A DNA stretch of 16,063 bases from Deltaproteobacteria bacterium (GCA_027068235.1 JAMOUE010000053.1:1-16063); one strand, 5' to 3'. Counted from the stretch's first letter, positions 1 to 7,370 are shown. A program made the numbers and translations. Notes: generated from the sequence alone by a model not told the origin.

Positions 1-948
1 AAAACTCATATAGAAAATCATGAACACAAAAGGATATTTACCGGACATCCTTGGCATACTTATGTAAAGATATCAGATGGATGCTCAAATAGATGTACCT
101 ACTGCCTTATTCCAAAGATACGAGGTCCTCTAAGATGTAGAAAACCTACATCAATTATTGATGAAATAAACCTTGCCGTTGAGAATGGAGCTATTGAAGT
201 AACATTGGTGGCACAGGACCTTACAAGTTATCGTGTGGAAGACTTTGATCTTGTAAAACTCATAGAAAAGATACTTGCTGAAACAGCCGTGTCATGGTTG
301 AGACTCATGTATCTATATCCAGATGGCATATCAAAGCCGCTTCTCGAGTTAATTGCAAAAGAATCCAGGATTTGCAACTATCTGGACGTCCCCATACAAC
401 ACGCCAGTGACAAAATCCTCAAGAGGATGGGGCGAAAAAATTCATTGTCGCAACTTGAAAAAACAATGGAAACAATAAGGAAATATCTTCCAGAGGCATC
501 TCTTAGAACTACTGTAATGGTAGGGTTTCCAGGTGAAGAAGAGGGAGATTTTAATATATTAAAAGAATTTATAAAAAAATGGCGATTTCATCACCTTGGT
601 TGTTTTGTCTATAGTGATGAAGAAGATGCTCCATCCAGATTGCTTAAAAACAAAGTTCCAGAAGAATTGGCTGAAGAAAGAAAAAGTATCATCCTTGAGA
701 TGCAAAAAGATATATCACTTTCCATAAATAGATCCTTTATTGGCAAAGAACTTGATGTCCTGGTTGACGGTTACTGTGAGGAATCTGAGTTACTTCTTTG
801 TTCAAGGAATATGTTCCAGGCCCCTGAAATAGATGGAACAACTTATATCACAAAGGGATTTTCAAAGGCAGGGGCCTTGGAGACAGTCAAGATAACCGAT
901 GCCTTTGAATATGATCTTGTTGGTGAGATAGTACCTAAAAAATCTTAA
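1..948 (+). CDS. rimO: Ribosomal protein S12 methylthiotransferase RimO (5' end missing)
   Basis: Radical-SAM enzyme that adds a methylthio group to the conserved aspartate of ribosomal protein S12. The frame is open from base 1, giving 315 visible residues. RimO is usually about 440 residues, so the N-terminal methylthiotransferase domain and the real start lie outside the window. The radical-SAM cluster motif C-x3-C-x2-C is encoded at 82-105 (DGCSNRCTYC). It is followed by RGPLR, VAQDLTSY, the RimO-like YLYPDGI (MiaB differs here) and LDVPIQHASDKILKRM. The last 70 or so residues look like a TRAM RNA-binding domain (GKELDVLVDGY ... GEIV). An internal ATG at 205 is not the start, because it would remove the catalytic cysteines. 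The stop codon overlaps the stop of the convergent DUF6485 gene. RimO is preferred over MiaB on the motifs listed. Confidence 0.93.
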   Translation, partial: KTHIENHEHKRIFTGHPWHTYVKISDGCSNRCTYCLIPKIRGPLRCRKPTSIIDEINLAVENGAIEVTLVAQDLTSYRVEDFDLVKLIEKILAETAVSWLRLMYLYPDGISKPLLELIAKESRICNYLDVPIQHASDKILKRMGRKNSLSQLEKTMETIRKYLPEASLRTTVMVGFPGEEEGDFNILKEFIKKWRFHHLGCFVYSDEEDAPSRLLKNKVPEELAEERKSIILEMQKDISLSINRSFIGKELDVLVDGYCEESELLLCSRNMFQAPEIDGTTYITKGFSKAGALETVKITDAFEYDLVGEIVPKKS

Positions 949-1148
949 ACCTTTCCCTCGCTTACAAGACGAGCAAAGTGTTCAAAGCTGCGATCCCAAG
1001 TTTTTTCAGCCTCATCAGGAAAACAGCAGCCAGGAAGTTGACGCATCTTCAAATGATATTTGAGACATTCACAGCATATACCCTTTCTCGGACAAGGTTC
1101 ATACGTACAATTACACCTTTTAAGATTCTTTTCCTTTTGACATTGCAT
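945..1148 (-). CDS. Small Cys-rich DUF6485 family protein
   Basis: A 67-residue protein with nine cysteines (3, 12, 14, 19, 25, 26, 28, 41, 42), arranged as C-x-C, CCEC and CC groups. This suggests metal or Fe-S binding, but no function is known to me. The pattern NCTYEPCPRKGICCECLKYH, followed by an acidic EAEKTWDRS helix, matches what I recall of the DUF6485 family found in anaerobes. There is no signal peptide or membrane segment, so it is probably cytoplasmic. It starts 31 bases after the gyrB stop on the same strand and is probably the last gene of the dnaN-gyrB transcript. A GGGAGG sequence lies about 10 bases before the ATG, a little far for a Shine-Dalgarno site. Its stop codon (945-947) overlaps the rimO stop (946-948). 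The family assignment is from memory; that the gene is real is well supported by the conserved-looking motif and placement. Confidence 0.8.
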   Translation of the reverse strand: MQCQKEKNLKRCNCTYEPCPRKGICCECLKYHLKMRQLPGCCFPDEAEKTWDRSFEHFARLVSEGKV

Positions 1149-1179
1149 TTGTCAAACGCCTCCCAACTTTTTAGCTAAG

Positions 1180-3582
1180 CTAGATATCAAGCTCTTGAAC
1201 TTCCAGGGCATGGGTTTGGATAAACTGTCTTCTAGGTTCTATCTTTTCTCCCATAAGGGTTGTAAATAGATTTTCTGCTTCATCTGCATCCTTAATGGAG
1301 ACCTTTAACATGGTCCTTTTTTCAGGATTCATAGTTGTTTCCCAAAGTTGATCGGGGTTCATTTCACCAAGACCTTTGTATCTCTGGATGTTCAAACCCT
1401 TTCTTCCTTCCTGACGGAAGAATTCAATAAGTTCATGAAAATCTTTGCACGTCTGAATTAGCTTGTCATCTTTATATATTTCTATCTCTCTTCCAAAGAC
1501 GTGGCTGACTTTTGAATAAAGTTTTAATACCCTTTTAAATTCTGGGCTTCTAAGGAATTCTGGCGATATTTCCATGTTTAAGTAGGCTAGTCCCTTTGCT
1601 GCAACATTGAACTTATAGCCAGAAATCTCAGATTCTAAAGGTCTGACAGGACCAACCAAAAAGCCTTTTTCTTTAAGATACTCTGCCAAATTACGGGCAT
1701 TTTCTTCATTTGCCAAAAAATCCTTATCTTCTATTCCAAACTCAAGTATTGCATGGCAAAGATCCTTCCAACAGCCCTTTATATTTAGTTCTTCAACAGC
1801 CTTATTAAATTCTGAGATTTGATTTAGAAGGTTTTTGAGTTTATCTCCATGAAAGGTGCTATCCCAACCCTTTGGTCTCAATTTTATAGATTTGGTAGCC
1901 CTTTCAAAAAGAAATTGATCCATCTCATTTTCATCTTTAAGGTAAAGTTCCTTGTTTTTTCCAAAGGCTACTCTGAAAAGAGGTGGTTGAGCTATGTATA
2001 GATGTCCATTTTCTATAAGTTGTAACATCTGCCTGTAAAAAAAGGTGAGAAGCAACGTTCTTATATGGGCTCCATCAACGTCAGCATCTGTCATTATAAT
2101 GATCTTGTGATATCTAAGTTTTGAAGGATCAAAATCATCTATCCCTATTCCAGTTCCAAGGGCTGCAATAAGATTCTTTATTTCCTCACTGGCAAGCATC
2201 TTGTCATAGCGCGCTTTTTCAACATTCATAATCTTGCCTCTAAGAGGAAGAATAGCCTGAAAGGCACGATCTCTTCCTTGTTTAGCGCTTCCCCCAGCAG
2301 AATCACCCTCTACAATGAATATTTCTCTCCTTTCTGGATCTTTTTCCTGACATTCTGCAAGTTTGCCAGCCATCATTATCTCTTGAGACTGTCCCTTTTT
2401 TCTGGTCAGTTCTTTTGCGCGTTTTGCAGCTTCTCTTGCCCGTGCCGCATCCACTGCCTTTGTCAATATCTTCTTTGCAACTTTTGGATTTTCCTCAAGA
2501 TATGTAGATAGTTGATCTTGAACTATAGATGCGACAATAAATTGGACTTCACTGTTTCCAAGTTTGGTCTTTGTTTGTCCTTCAAACTGTGGATTTGGAA
2601 CCCTTGTTGATATGACACAAGTAAGTCCTTCTCTTACATCGTCTCCTGAAAGTCGCTCTTTGAGTTTTTTGGGAATGATGTCTTCACTGGCATATTTGTT
2701 AATACATTTTGTAAGGGCCTGACGAAAGCCAGTTACATGGGTTCCACCTTCTTTTGTTCTTATGTTGTTTACGTAGCTAAGGATCCTTTCTGTGTATCCT
2801 GTGTTGTATTGAAATGCTACTTCGACTTGGACATCATTTTTTTCACCTGAAATGTATATAGGTTCTTTGTGGATAACCTCTTTGTTTTTGTTTAGGTACT
2901 CAACAAATTCTATTATTCCGCCTTTAAAATGAAATACATTTTCCTTACCTGTATTTTCATCCGAAATCTTTATGGTGATGTTTGGATTTAAAAAAGCCAG
3001 TTCTCTCATTCTAGAAACGAGTATTTCATAGTCAAACTGGCAAGTCTCCTTAAAAATTTCAGGATCGGGCTTGAACCTTATCTTTGTTCCAGTCTTATCT
3101 GTCTCTCCTTTTATTTGGAGAGGTCCAGTTGGTTCTCCTTTTCTGTATGATTGATAATAGATCTTGTTGTTTCTATAGACCTCTACCTCTAGATATTCTG
3201 AAAGGGCATTAACTACAGATATTCCAACTCCATGAAGCCCGCCTGAGACCTTATATGTCTGGTGATCAAATTTTCCACCTGCATGAAGCCTTGTCATTAC
3301 GAGTTCAAGGGCGGATATACCTTCAGTTGGATGAATATCTACAGGAATACCTCTACCATTGTCTATTACTGTTACGCTTCCATCTTCATGAAGGATAACT
3401 TCTATCTTGGTACAATATCCTGCTAGGGCCTCGTCAATACTGTTATCAACGACTTCATATACAAGATGGTGAAGACCTTCAGAACTTGTATTTCCAATGT
3501 ACATTGCAGGACGTTTACGTACAGCAGAAAGGCCTGAAAGTACCTTAATTTGTTCGGCACTATACTTTGTCGTTTCGCTCAT
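1180..3582 (-). CDS. gyrB: DNA gyrase subunit B
   Basis: ATPase and TOPRIM subunit of DNA gyrase, which introduces negative supercoils as a GyrA2GyrB2 complex. The protein is 800 residues, close to the roughly 804 of E. coli GyrB. The GHKL ATPase shows E43 and N47 (YEVVDNSIDEALAG), DNGRGIP at 74-80 and the lid GGLHGVG at 114-120. The transducer carries QTKTKLGN at 336-343. The TOPRIM domain shows EGDSAGG at 425-431 and the metal-binding DADVDGAH at 499-506. About 165 residues separate the TOPRIM core from the C-terminal RYKGLGEMN block, which is the insertion seen in Gram-negative GyrB. The end block QLWETTMNP favours GyrB over ParE. The start is the first ATG, 33 bases after the dnaN stop; an AAGGAG lies upstream but 15 bases away, unusually far. 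It is co-directional with dnaN and probably cotranscribed. Confidence 0.98.
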   Translation of the reverse strand: MSETTKYSAEQIKVLSGLSAVRKRPAMYIGNTSSEGLHHLVYEVVDNSIDEALAGYCTKIEVILHEDGSVTVIDNGRGIPVDIHPTEGISALELVMTRLHAGGKFDHQTYKVSGGLHGVGISVVNALSEYLEVEVYRNNKIYYQSYRKGEPTGPLQIKGETDKTGTKIRFKPDPEIFKETCQFDYEILVSRMRELAFLNPNITIKISDENTGKENVFHFKGGIIEFVEYLNKNKEVIHKEPIYISGEKNDVQVEVAFQYNTGYTERILSYVNNIRTKEGGTHVTGFRQALTKCINKYASEDIIPKKLKERLSGDDVREGLTCVISTRVPNPQFEGQTKTKLGNSEVQFIVASIVQDQLSTYLEENPKVAKKILTKAVDAARAREAAKRAKELTRKKGQSQEIMMAGKLAECQEKDPERREIFIVEGDSAGGSAKQGRDRAFQAILPLRGKIMNVEKARYDKMLASEEIKNLIAALGTGIGIDDFDPSKLRYHKIIIMTDADVDGAHIRTLLLTFFYRQMLQLIENGHLYIAQPPLFRVAFGKNKELYLKDENEMDQFLFERATKSIKLRPKGWDSTFHGDKLKNLLNQISEFNKAVEELNIKGCWKDLCHAILEFGIEDKDFLANEENARNLAEYLKEKGFLVGPVRPLESEISGYKFNVAAKGLAYLNMEISPEFLRSPEFKRVLKLYSKVSHVFGREIEIYKDDKLIQTCKDFHELIEFFRQEGRKGLNIQRYKGLGEMNPDQLWETTMNPEKRTMLKVSIKDADEAENLFTTLMGEKIEPRRQFIQTHALEVQELDI

Positions 3583-3615
3583 AATTGATGGAAGTGTCTC
3601 CTTTTTAATTTTAAA

Positions 3616-4755
3616 TTACTCGTCTTCTAGGCTCATTGGCATGATTAAGGCTGTAAAGCCTTTATCTTCTTCACCTTCAACAACGACTGGGGAATCTTCG
3701 TCGTTGAAAGCCATCTCTATAACATCAGATTTCATGACCTGAAGAACCTCTATAAGATACCTTGCATTTATCGCCAATTCAAAGGGTTCTCCATTGTACG
3801 ATACTTCAATATTTTCTTCTGCCTGACCTATTTTTTTATCTAGGGATTCCATTTTCATGGTATTTGGGAATATGGATATCTTGATTCCCTTAAAAGATGG
3901 ATCTTGGATGACAATGGATATCCTTTTTAGGGCTGATAATACAGTTTTTCTGTTAAAGAAAAACGATCTATTTTTCTCTTCTGGAATAATTTCGTTATAA
4001 TTAGGAAAAGAGCCTTCAATCAATCGAATAATCATTTGGTCAACATCTGTTTTTACATAAAGAAATTTATCATCAGCTGTTAACATGATTTCATCGTTTA
4101 TCTCTGCAAGTTTTTTTAACTCATTTGCTCCTTTCCTAAGGATTATTACACTAAATTTATCGTCACTATCAAAAGATTGATCTATAGTGCTTTCTGCAAG
4201 ATTGAGTCTGTGTCCATCAGAGCTTACCATTCTAACGATTGTTTTAGATTGATCTTCAGCTTTATGGATTTCCAAAAGGATACCTGAAAGGGCGTATTTT
4301 CTATCATCATAGGAAACAGAGAATATAGTCTTATCGATAAGATCTTTTAAGACATTTCCTGGAATAGATATTAGATTTTCTTGGGGTACGTCTCGAAATT
4401 TTGGAAATTCGTCTGGCGCAAGTCCAGCTATAGTATATTCTGCTTTTTGACCAACAGGTATCTTTAACCAGTAATTTTCTTGTTCTTCTAAGGTGATTGA
4501 AGGTTCTGAGATCTCTTTTACAATTTCATAAAGTTTTCTTGCATTGATTGTGAGGCTTCCTTCTTCTTTTATTTCTGCAGGAATTACTGTTCTAAAGGAT
4601 ATTTCAAGATCTGTAGCTTCAATTACTAAATGACCATCCTTTGAGTAAATCAATACGTTATTTATGATGGTCATTATTGTCTTTTTATCTACAATTGGCA
4701 GGGCCTTAGAAAGAGCTGAAATCAAATTTTTCTTTTCTGCAATGATCTTTAACAT
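3616..4755 (-). CDS. dnaN: DNA polymerase III beta sliding clamp
   Basis: The ring-shaped processivity factor that tethers DNA polymerase III and other replication and repair proteins (including MutS) to DNA. The protein is 379 residues, slightly longer than the 366 of E. coli, and fits three repeated clamp folds. Diagnostic stretches include the N-terminal MLKIIAEKKNLISAL, INARKLYEIVKEI, SSDGHRLNLAES, SFPNYNEIIPEE and the C-terminal VLQVMKSDVIEMAFNDEDSP followed by LIMPMSLE, equivalent to the usual terminal MPMRL. The start is supported by an AGAGGAAG Shine-Dalgarno site ending four bases before the ATG. gyrB follows after 33 bases. dnaA and recF, common neighbours of dnaN, are not seen here; the upstream neighbour is a divergent methyltransferase gene. 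Confidence 0.97.
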   Translation of the reverse strand: MLKIIAEKKNLISALSKALPIVDKKTIMTIINNVLIYSKDGHLVIEATDLEISFRTVIPAEIKEEGSLTINARKLYEIVKEISEPSITLEEQENYWLKIPVGQKAEYTIAGLAPDEFPKFRDVPQENLISIPGNVLKDLIDKTIFSVSYDDRKYALSGILLEIHKAEDQSKTIVRMVSSDGHRLNLAESTIDQSFDSDDKFSVIILRKGANELKKLAEINDEIMLTADDKFLYVKTDVDQMIIRLIEGSFPNYNEIIPEEKNRSFFFNRKTVLSALKRISIVIQDPSFKGIKISIFPNTMKMESLDKKIGQAEENIEVSYNGEPFELAINARYLIEVLQVMKSDVIEMAFNDEDSPVVVEGEEDKGFTALIMPMSLEDE

Positions 4756-4759
4756 TATT

Positions 4760-4767
4760 CTTCCTCT
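4760..4767 (-). promoter_or_regulatory. Shine-Dalgarno site of dnaN
   Basis: On the minus strand this reads AGAGGAAG, ending four bases before the dnaN ATG. It fixes the dnaN start. Confidence 0.75.
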
Positions 4768-4788
4768 AATTCTTAAAAAATAAGATTA

Positions 4789-4816
4789 ATTATAAGGCTG
4801 TTTGAAATATTGAAAA
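4789..4816 (-). promoter_or_regulatory. Probable sigma-70 promoter of the dnaN cluster
   Basis: On the minus strand a perfect -10 hexamer TATAAT (4794-4789) is preceded, after 16 bases, by TTTTCA (4816-4811), which matches four of six bases of the TTGACA -35. It lies about 35 bases upstream of the dnaN ATG and its strong Shine-Dalgarno site. In such AT-rich sequence, chance matches are common, so confidence rests on the perfect -10 and the position. Confidence 0.5.
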
Positions 4817-4829
4817 ACTGATTATGGTC

Positions 4830-4854
4830 ATGAAAATATAACAAAAATTTTCAT
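4830..4854. repeat. Inverted repeat, 8-base arms
   Basis: ATGAAAAT (4830-4837) and its exact complement ATTTTCAT (4847-4854) are separated by nine bases. It lies between the divergent promoters, so it could be an operator or a weak hairpin. Arms are AT-rich, so chance is possible. Confidence 0.4.
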
Positions 4855-4878
4855 ATTGTAACCTTTAAAAGGTATAAA
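4850..4878 (+). promoter_or_regulatory. Possible promoter of the MidA-HAD-plsY operon
   Basis: TTCATA (4850-4855), then 17 bases, then TATAAA (4873-4878): four of six and five of six matches to the -35 and -10 consensus. The 13-base palindrome at 4861-4873 fills the spacer, where a bound repressor would block RNA polymerase. The leader to the ATG at 4962 would be about 80 bases. AT-rich background makes this uncertain. Confidence 0.3.
4861..4873. repeat. 13-base palindrome ACCTTTAAAAGGT
   Basis: Six-base arms ACCTTT and AAAGGT flank one central A. The symmetry is exact and contains G/C at both ends, so it is less likely than the pure A/T runs nearby to be chance. It sits between the possible -35 and -10 of the rightward promoter, an operator-like position. 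Confidence 0.4.
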
Positions 4879-4961
4879 GTTATCACAAGTTTTAACAGCC
4901 AAAAAAATTTTCTAATTTTTAAAAAAGTTTTTAACTTTTATTTCAAAAATGCCGATAAAAA

Positions 4962-6110
4962 ATGGTTGAACAATTTCAGTACCTAAAGGAACTCTTAATA
5001 GAGAAAATAAAAAGAGAAGGCCCAATTTCTTTTAAAGATTTCATGGAGATATGTCTTTATGAAGAAAAATTTGGCTATTATTCACAAGATCAAATCCCCA
5101 TAGGTAAAGAAGGAGACTTTGTTACTGCTCCTCATACAAGCAAGTTGTTTGGCTACCTGTTATCTGTGCAGATAAAAGAATGTTTTGAACTCATAAATAA
5201 TGAGGCCATTTTTAAAATATGCGAATTTGGAGCAGGAACCGGTATATTAGCAAGGGATATCCTGGAATTTTTTAAAAGATTTCACCCAGATATATATAAA
5301 AAGCTTGAATATATAATAGTTGAACCAATTCAAAATAGAAGAAAAGTACTTTTTGAAAATTTCATAGATCATCAGGATCATCTAAAAGTAGTTGAAGATT
5401 TTATCCATCTCAATGGTTTTAAAGGAGTTCTGGTTGCAAATGAACTTTTCGACGCCTTTCCTGTCCATCTGATAGAAAAAGAAGATGAAGACTTTTTTGA
5501 GATATACGTTGATATTGATGATAAAGGCGATCTGCACGAGATTAGAAAACAAGTTACAAATGATGAGTTAATTCAATATATTGACACTTATTTAAAGGAT
5601 CTTCCAAAGAATTACCGTACAGAAGTGAATCTGTATATGAAAAAATGGATAGAAGATCTATCCAGAATATTTTTAAAGGGATTTTGTTTAATCATTGACT
5701 ATGGTTATTCGAGAAAGGAGTATTTTGCTGATTATAGGAATAGAGGCACCCTTTTAGGATATAGCAGACAAATGGTAACAGAAGAATTTTTTGCCTTTCC
5801 AGGCATGGTTGATATGACTTCACACGTGAATTTTTCCGATGCAAAGATGTGGTTTGAACAATATGGATTTGTTTGCGAAGGATTTTGTCCTCAGTGGGCC
5901 TTTCTAGGTGGACTTGACATTGATGTGACTATTGAAAAGGCTTTTGGGAAGTTAGAGCCTTTTTCTCCAGTGCTTGCAGGTGTAAAATCCCTTATCTTTC
6001 CACATGGAATGGGAGAAAGTCACAAGGTTATGGTAGTTTCAAAAGATATAGAACCTCGGCCAGAGCTAAAAGGTTTCAAAATGAAGAATGATATTGAAAG
6101 GCTAACTTAA
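4962..6110 (+). CDS. SAM-dependent methyltransferase, MidA/NDUFAF7 family (COG1565)
   Basis: A class I S-adenosylmethionine methyltransferase of 382 residues. Mitochondrial NDUFAF7/MidA methylates an arginine of the complex I subunit NDUFS2 during assembly; the target of bacterial members is not established. Family signatures are GYYS at 38-41, GDFVTAP at 51-57, the SAM-binding EFGAGTG at 88-94, the acidic residue of VEP at 121 and the catalytic-site segment ANELFDAFP at 159-167. Later come IIDYGY, GTLLGYSRQ and VDMTSHVNFSD. No signal peptide or membrane segment is seen. No clear Shine-Dalgarno site precedes the ATG, but the start matches the expected family N-terminus. It is the first gene of a rightward operon: the next ATG follows its TAA directly. 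No complex I genes are in the window, so a role in NADH dehydrogenase assembly is only suggested by homology. Confidence 0.9.
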   Translation: MVEQFQYLKELLIEKIKREGPISFKDFMEICLYEEKFGYYSQDQIPIGKEGDFVTAPHTSKLFGYLLSVQIKECFELINNEAIFKICEFGAGTGILARDILEFFKRFHPDIYKKLEYIIVEPIQNRRKVLFENFIDHQDHLKVVEDFIHLNGFKGVLVANELFDAFPVHLIEKEDEDFFEIYVDIDDKGDLHEIRKQVTNDELIQYIDTYLKDLPKNYRTEVNLYMKKWIEDLSRIFLKGFCLIIDYGYSRKEYFADYRNRGTLLGYSRQMVTEEFFAFPGMVDMTSHVNFSDAKMWFEQYGFVCEGFCPQWAFLGGLDIDVTIEKAFGKLEPFSPVLAGVKSLIFPHGMGESHKVMVVSKDIEPRPELKGFKMKNDIERLT

Positions 6111-6737
6111 ATGGATCTATCAAAGAGGGGGCTTGTGATATTTGATTGTGACGGTGTGCTTTTTAACTCCCTTGAGGCAAATAGGGCCTTTTACAACGAA
6201 ATAGCAACAAGGGCTGGCCGAGGCCCTTTGAATGAGGATGAAATGGCCTTTTGTCATATGCATACCGCATTAGATTCCATAAACTATCTATTTAAGGACT
6301 ATCCAGAACTTATAGATAAGGCCTTTGAGGTTTACGATGGCCTCGATTATTCAGACTTTCTGCCATACATGACAATGGAACCAGGGATGAAAGAAACTGT
6401 AAACTTTTTGAGAAAAAATAACAAATTAACAGCTATTTCAACAAACAGAAGTACAACAATGCCAAAATTAATTGAGCTCTATGGATTAGATGAATTGTTC
6501 CATGAAATAGTTTGTGCCCTTGATGTCAAAAGACCAAAACCTGATCCAGAGGGGATAGAGCTTATATTTGATAGGCTTGGTTGTACGTCAAAAGATGCAG
6601 TATATGTTGGAGATTCAAAGGTTGATGAGGATACTGCCAAGGCTGTTTGCATTCCACTAATAGCTTATAAGAATAAGGAACTCGATACACCTTTTCATGC
6701 TGAAAGTTTTAAAGATATAGAAAGACTTCTCCTTTAA
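6111..6737 (+). CDS. HAD-superfamily phosphatase, phosphoglycolate phosphatase-like
   Basis: A 208-residue haloacid dehalogenase-type hydrolase, probably a small-molecule phosphatase. Motif I is FDCDGVLFNS, with nucleophile D12 and acid/base D14. Motif II is S110-T111-N112, the lysine of motif III is K143 (KRPKPDP) and motif IV is VGDSKVDED, with D168 and D172. The stretch from about 20 to 85 is a helical C1-type cap. All catalytic residues are present. Gph or related sugar-phosphate phosphatases are the nearest type, but the substrate cannot be read from sequence. The ATG follows the stop of the methyltransferase gene with no gap (TAAATG), so translation is probably coupled. plsY starts about 18 bases downstream. 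Confidence 0.87.
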   Translation: MDLSKRGLVIFDCDGVLFNSLEANRAFYNEIATRAGRGPLNEDEMAFCHMHTALDSINYLFKDYPELIDKAFEVYDGLDYSDFLPYMTMEPGMKETVNFLRKNNKLTAISTNRSTTMPKLIELYGLDELFHEIVCALDVKRPKPDPEGIELIFDRLGCTSKDAVYVGDSKVDEDTAKAVCIPLIAYKNKELDTPFHAESFKDIERLLL

Positions 6738-6740
6738 AAT

Positions 6741-6744
6741 AGGA
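6741..6744 (+). promoter_or_regulatory. Ribosome binding site of plsY
   Basis: AGGA lies 11 bases before the ATG at 6756 and only 2 before the TTG at 6747. The spacing favours the ATG start, though 11 is at the long end. Confidence 0.45.
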
Positions 6745-6755
6745 AATTGACAAAA

Positions 6756-7370
6756 ATGAAGGAATTATTTGGGAGCCATTTGTATCTATTACCTGTTTTT
6801 GCATATCTTTTGGGTTCAGTGCCTTTTGGCCTGATATTTTCAAAGGTAAAGGGGATTGATCCAAGACAACATGGAAGCGGAAACATAGGTGCTACAAATA
6901 TTGCAAGGGTCCTTGGCAAAGGATGGGGTATTGCCACATTACTTTGTGATACTCTAAAGGGATTTTTACCTGTCTTTCTTGCAATAAAGACCGATCAAAC
7001 CTCTTTTATCATAGCCCTTACTGGATTAGCAGCAGTTACAGGTCATTGTTATTCAATATTTTTGTCTTTTAAGGGAGGTAAAGGGGTTGCAACGGCCCTT
7101 GGTGTCTTTCTCGCCATCTGTCCATTGGCTGTAGGTATAGCTGGAATAGTATTTGGTTTAGCGGTTTACTATACAAAATATGTCTCAGTGGGCTCTCTTG
7201 CAGCAGTTGCGTCCATGCCTCTTCTTATATATTTCTTCAAGGGAGATTCCTTTCTAGAGGCTATGTCGTGGACCATATGTTTTATGATATGGATAAGGCA
7301 CAAGGATAATATTTCACGTCTTAAAAAGGGTGAGGAGAAACGTATCAGTTTTGGATCCCGAGAGACTTGA
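6756..7370 (+). CDS. plsY: Glycerol-3-phosphate acyltransferase PlsY
   Basis: An integral membrane enzyme that transfers an acyl group from acyl-phosphate to glycerol-3-phosphate, making lysophosphatidic acid, the first step of phospholipid synthesis. From the ATG at 6756 it has 204 residues, normal for the family. The three conserved loops are present: GSVPFG at 20-25, HGSGNIGATN at 39-48 and GHCYSIFLSFKGGKGVAT at 96-113. Several hydrophobic segments (about 9-29, 60-78, 84-103, 115-135 and 140-180) fit a multi-pass protein. A TTG at 6747 would add three residues, but AGGA at 6741-6744 lies only two bases before it and eleven before the ATG, so ATG is preferred. It is the third gene of the operon with the HAD phosphatase. 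Its last 26 bases overlap the convergent response regulator gene. Confidence 0.96.
   Translation: MKELFGSHLYLLPVFAYLLGSVPFGLIFSKVKGIDPRQHGSGNIGATNIARVLGKGWGIATLLCDTLKGFLPVFLAIKTDQTSFIIALTGLAAVTGHCYSIFLSFKGGKGVATALGVFLAICPLAVGIAGIVFGLAVYYTKYVSVGSLAAVASMPLLIYFFKGDSFLEAMSWTICFMIWIRHKDNISRLKKGEEKRISFGSRET

Larger units (their letters stand above)
4756..4961. other. AT-rich divergent spacer between dnaN and the MidA-type gene
   Basis: 206 bases of very AT-rich sequence between two divergent genes. It holds a likely dnaN promoter, a weaker rightward promoter and two inverted repeats (listed separately), plus long A and T runs at 4900-4940. A spacer beside dnaN would be a natural place for a replication origin, but I find no match to the DnaA box TTATNCACA on either strand. 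The nearest string, TTATCACAA at about 4880, is one base short of the consensus. No open reading frame or RNA gene is recognisable. Confidence 0.6.

Noticed and set aside
205..207. ATG at 205 as the start of rimO.
   Set aside because: The same frame is open from base 1 and encodes the radical-SAM cysteines at 82-105, so the gene begins before the window.
978..1178. A 66-codon plus-strand open frame opposite the DUF6485 gene.
   Set aside because: The minus-strand product has an organised cysteine pattern and cluster context; the plus-strand product has neither.
4879..4888. TTATCACAA considered as a DnaA box for an origin beside dnaN.
   Set aside because: It lacks one base of the TTATNCACA consensus and no other box-like sequence was found in the spacer.
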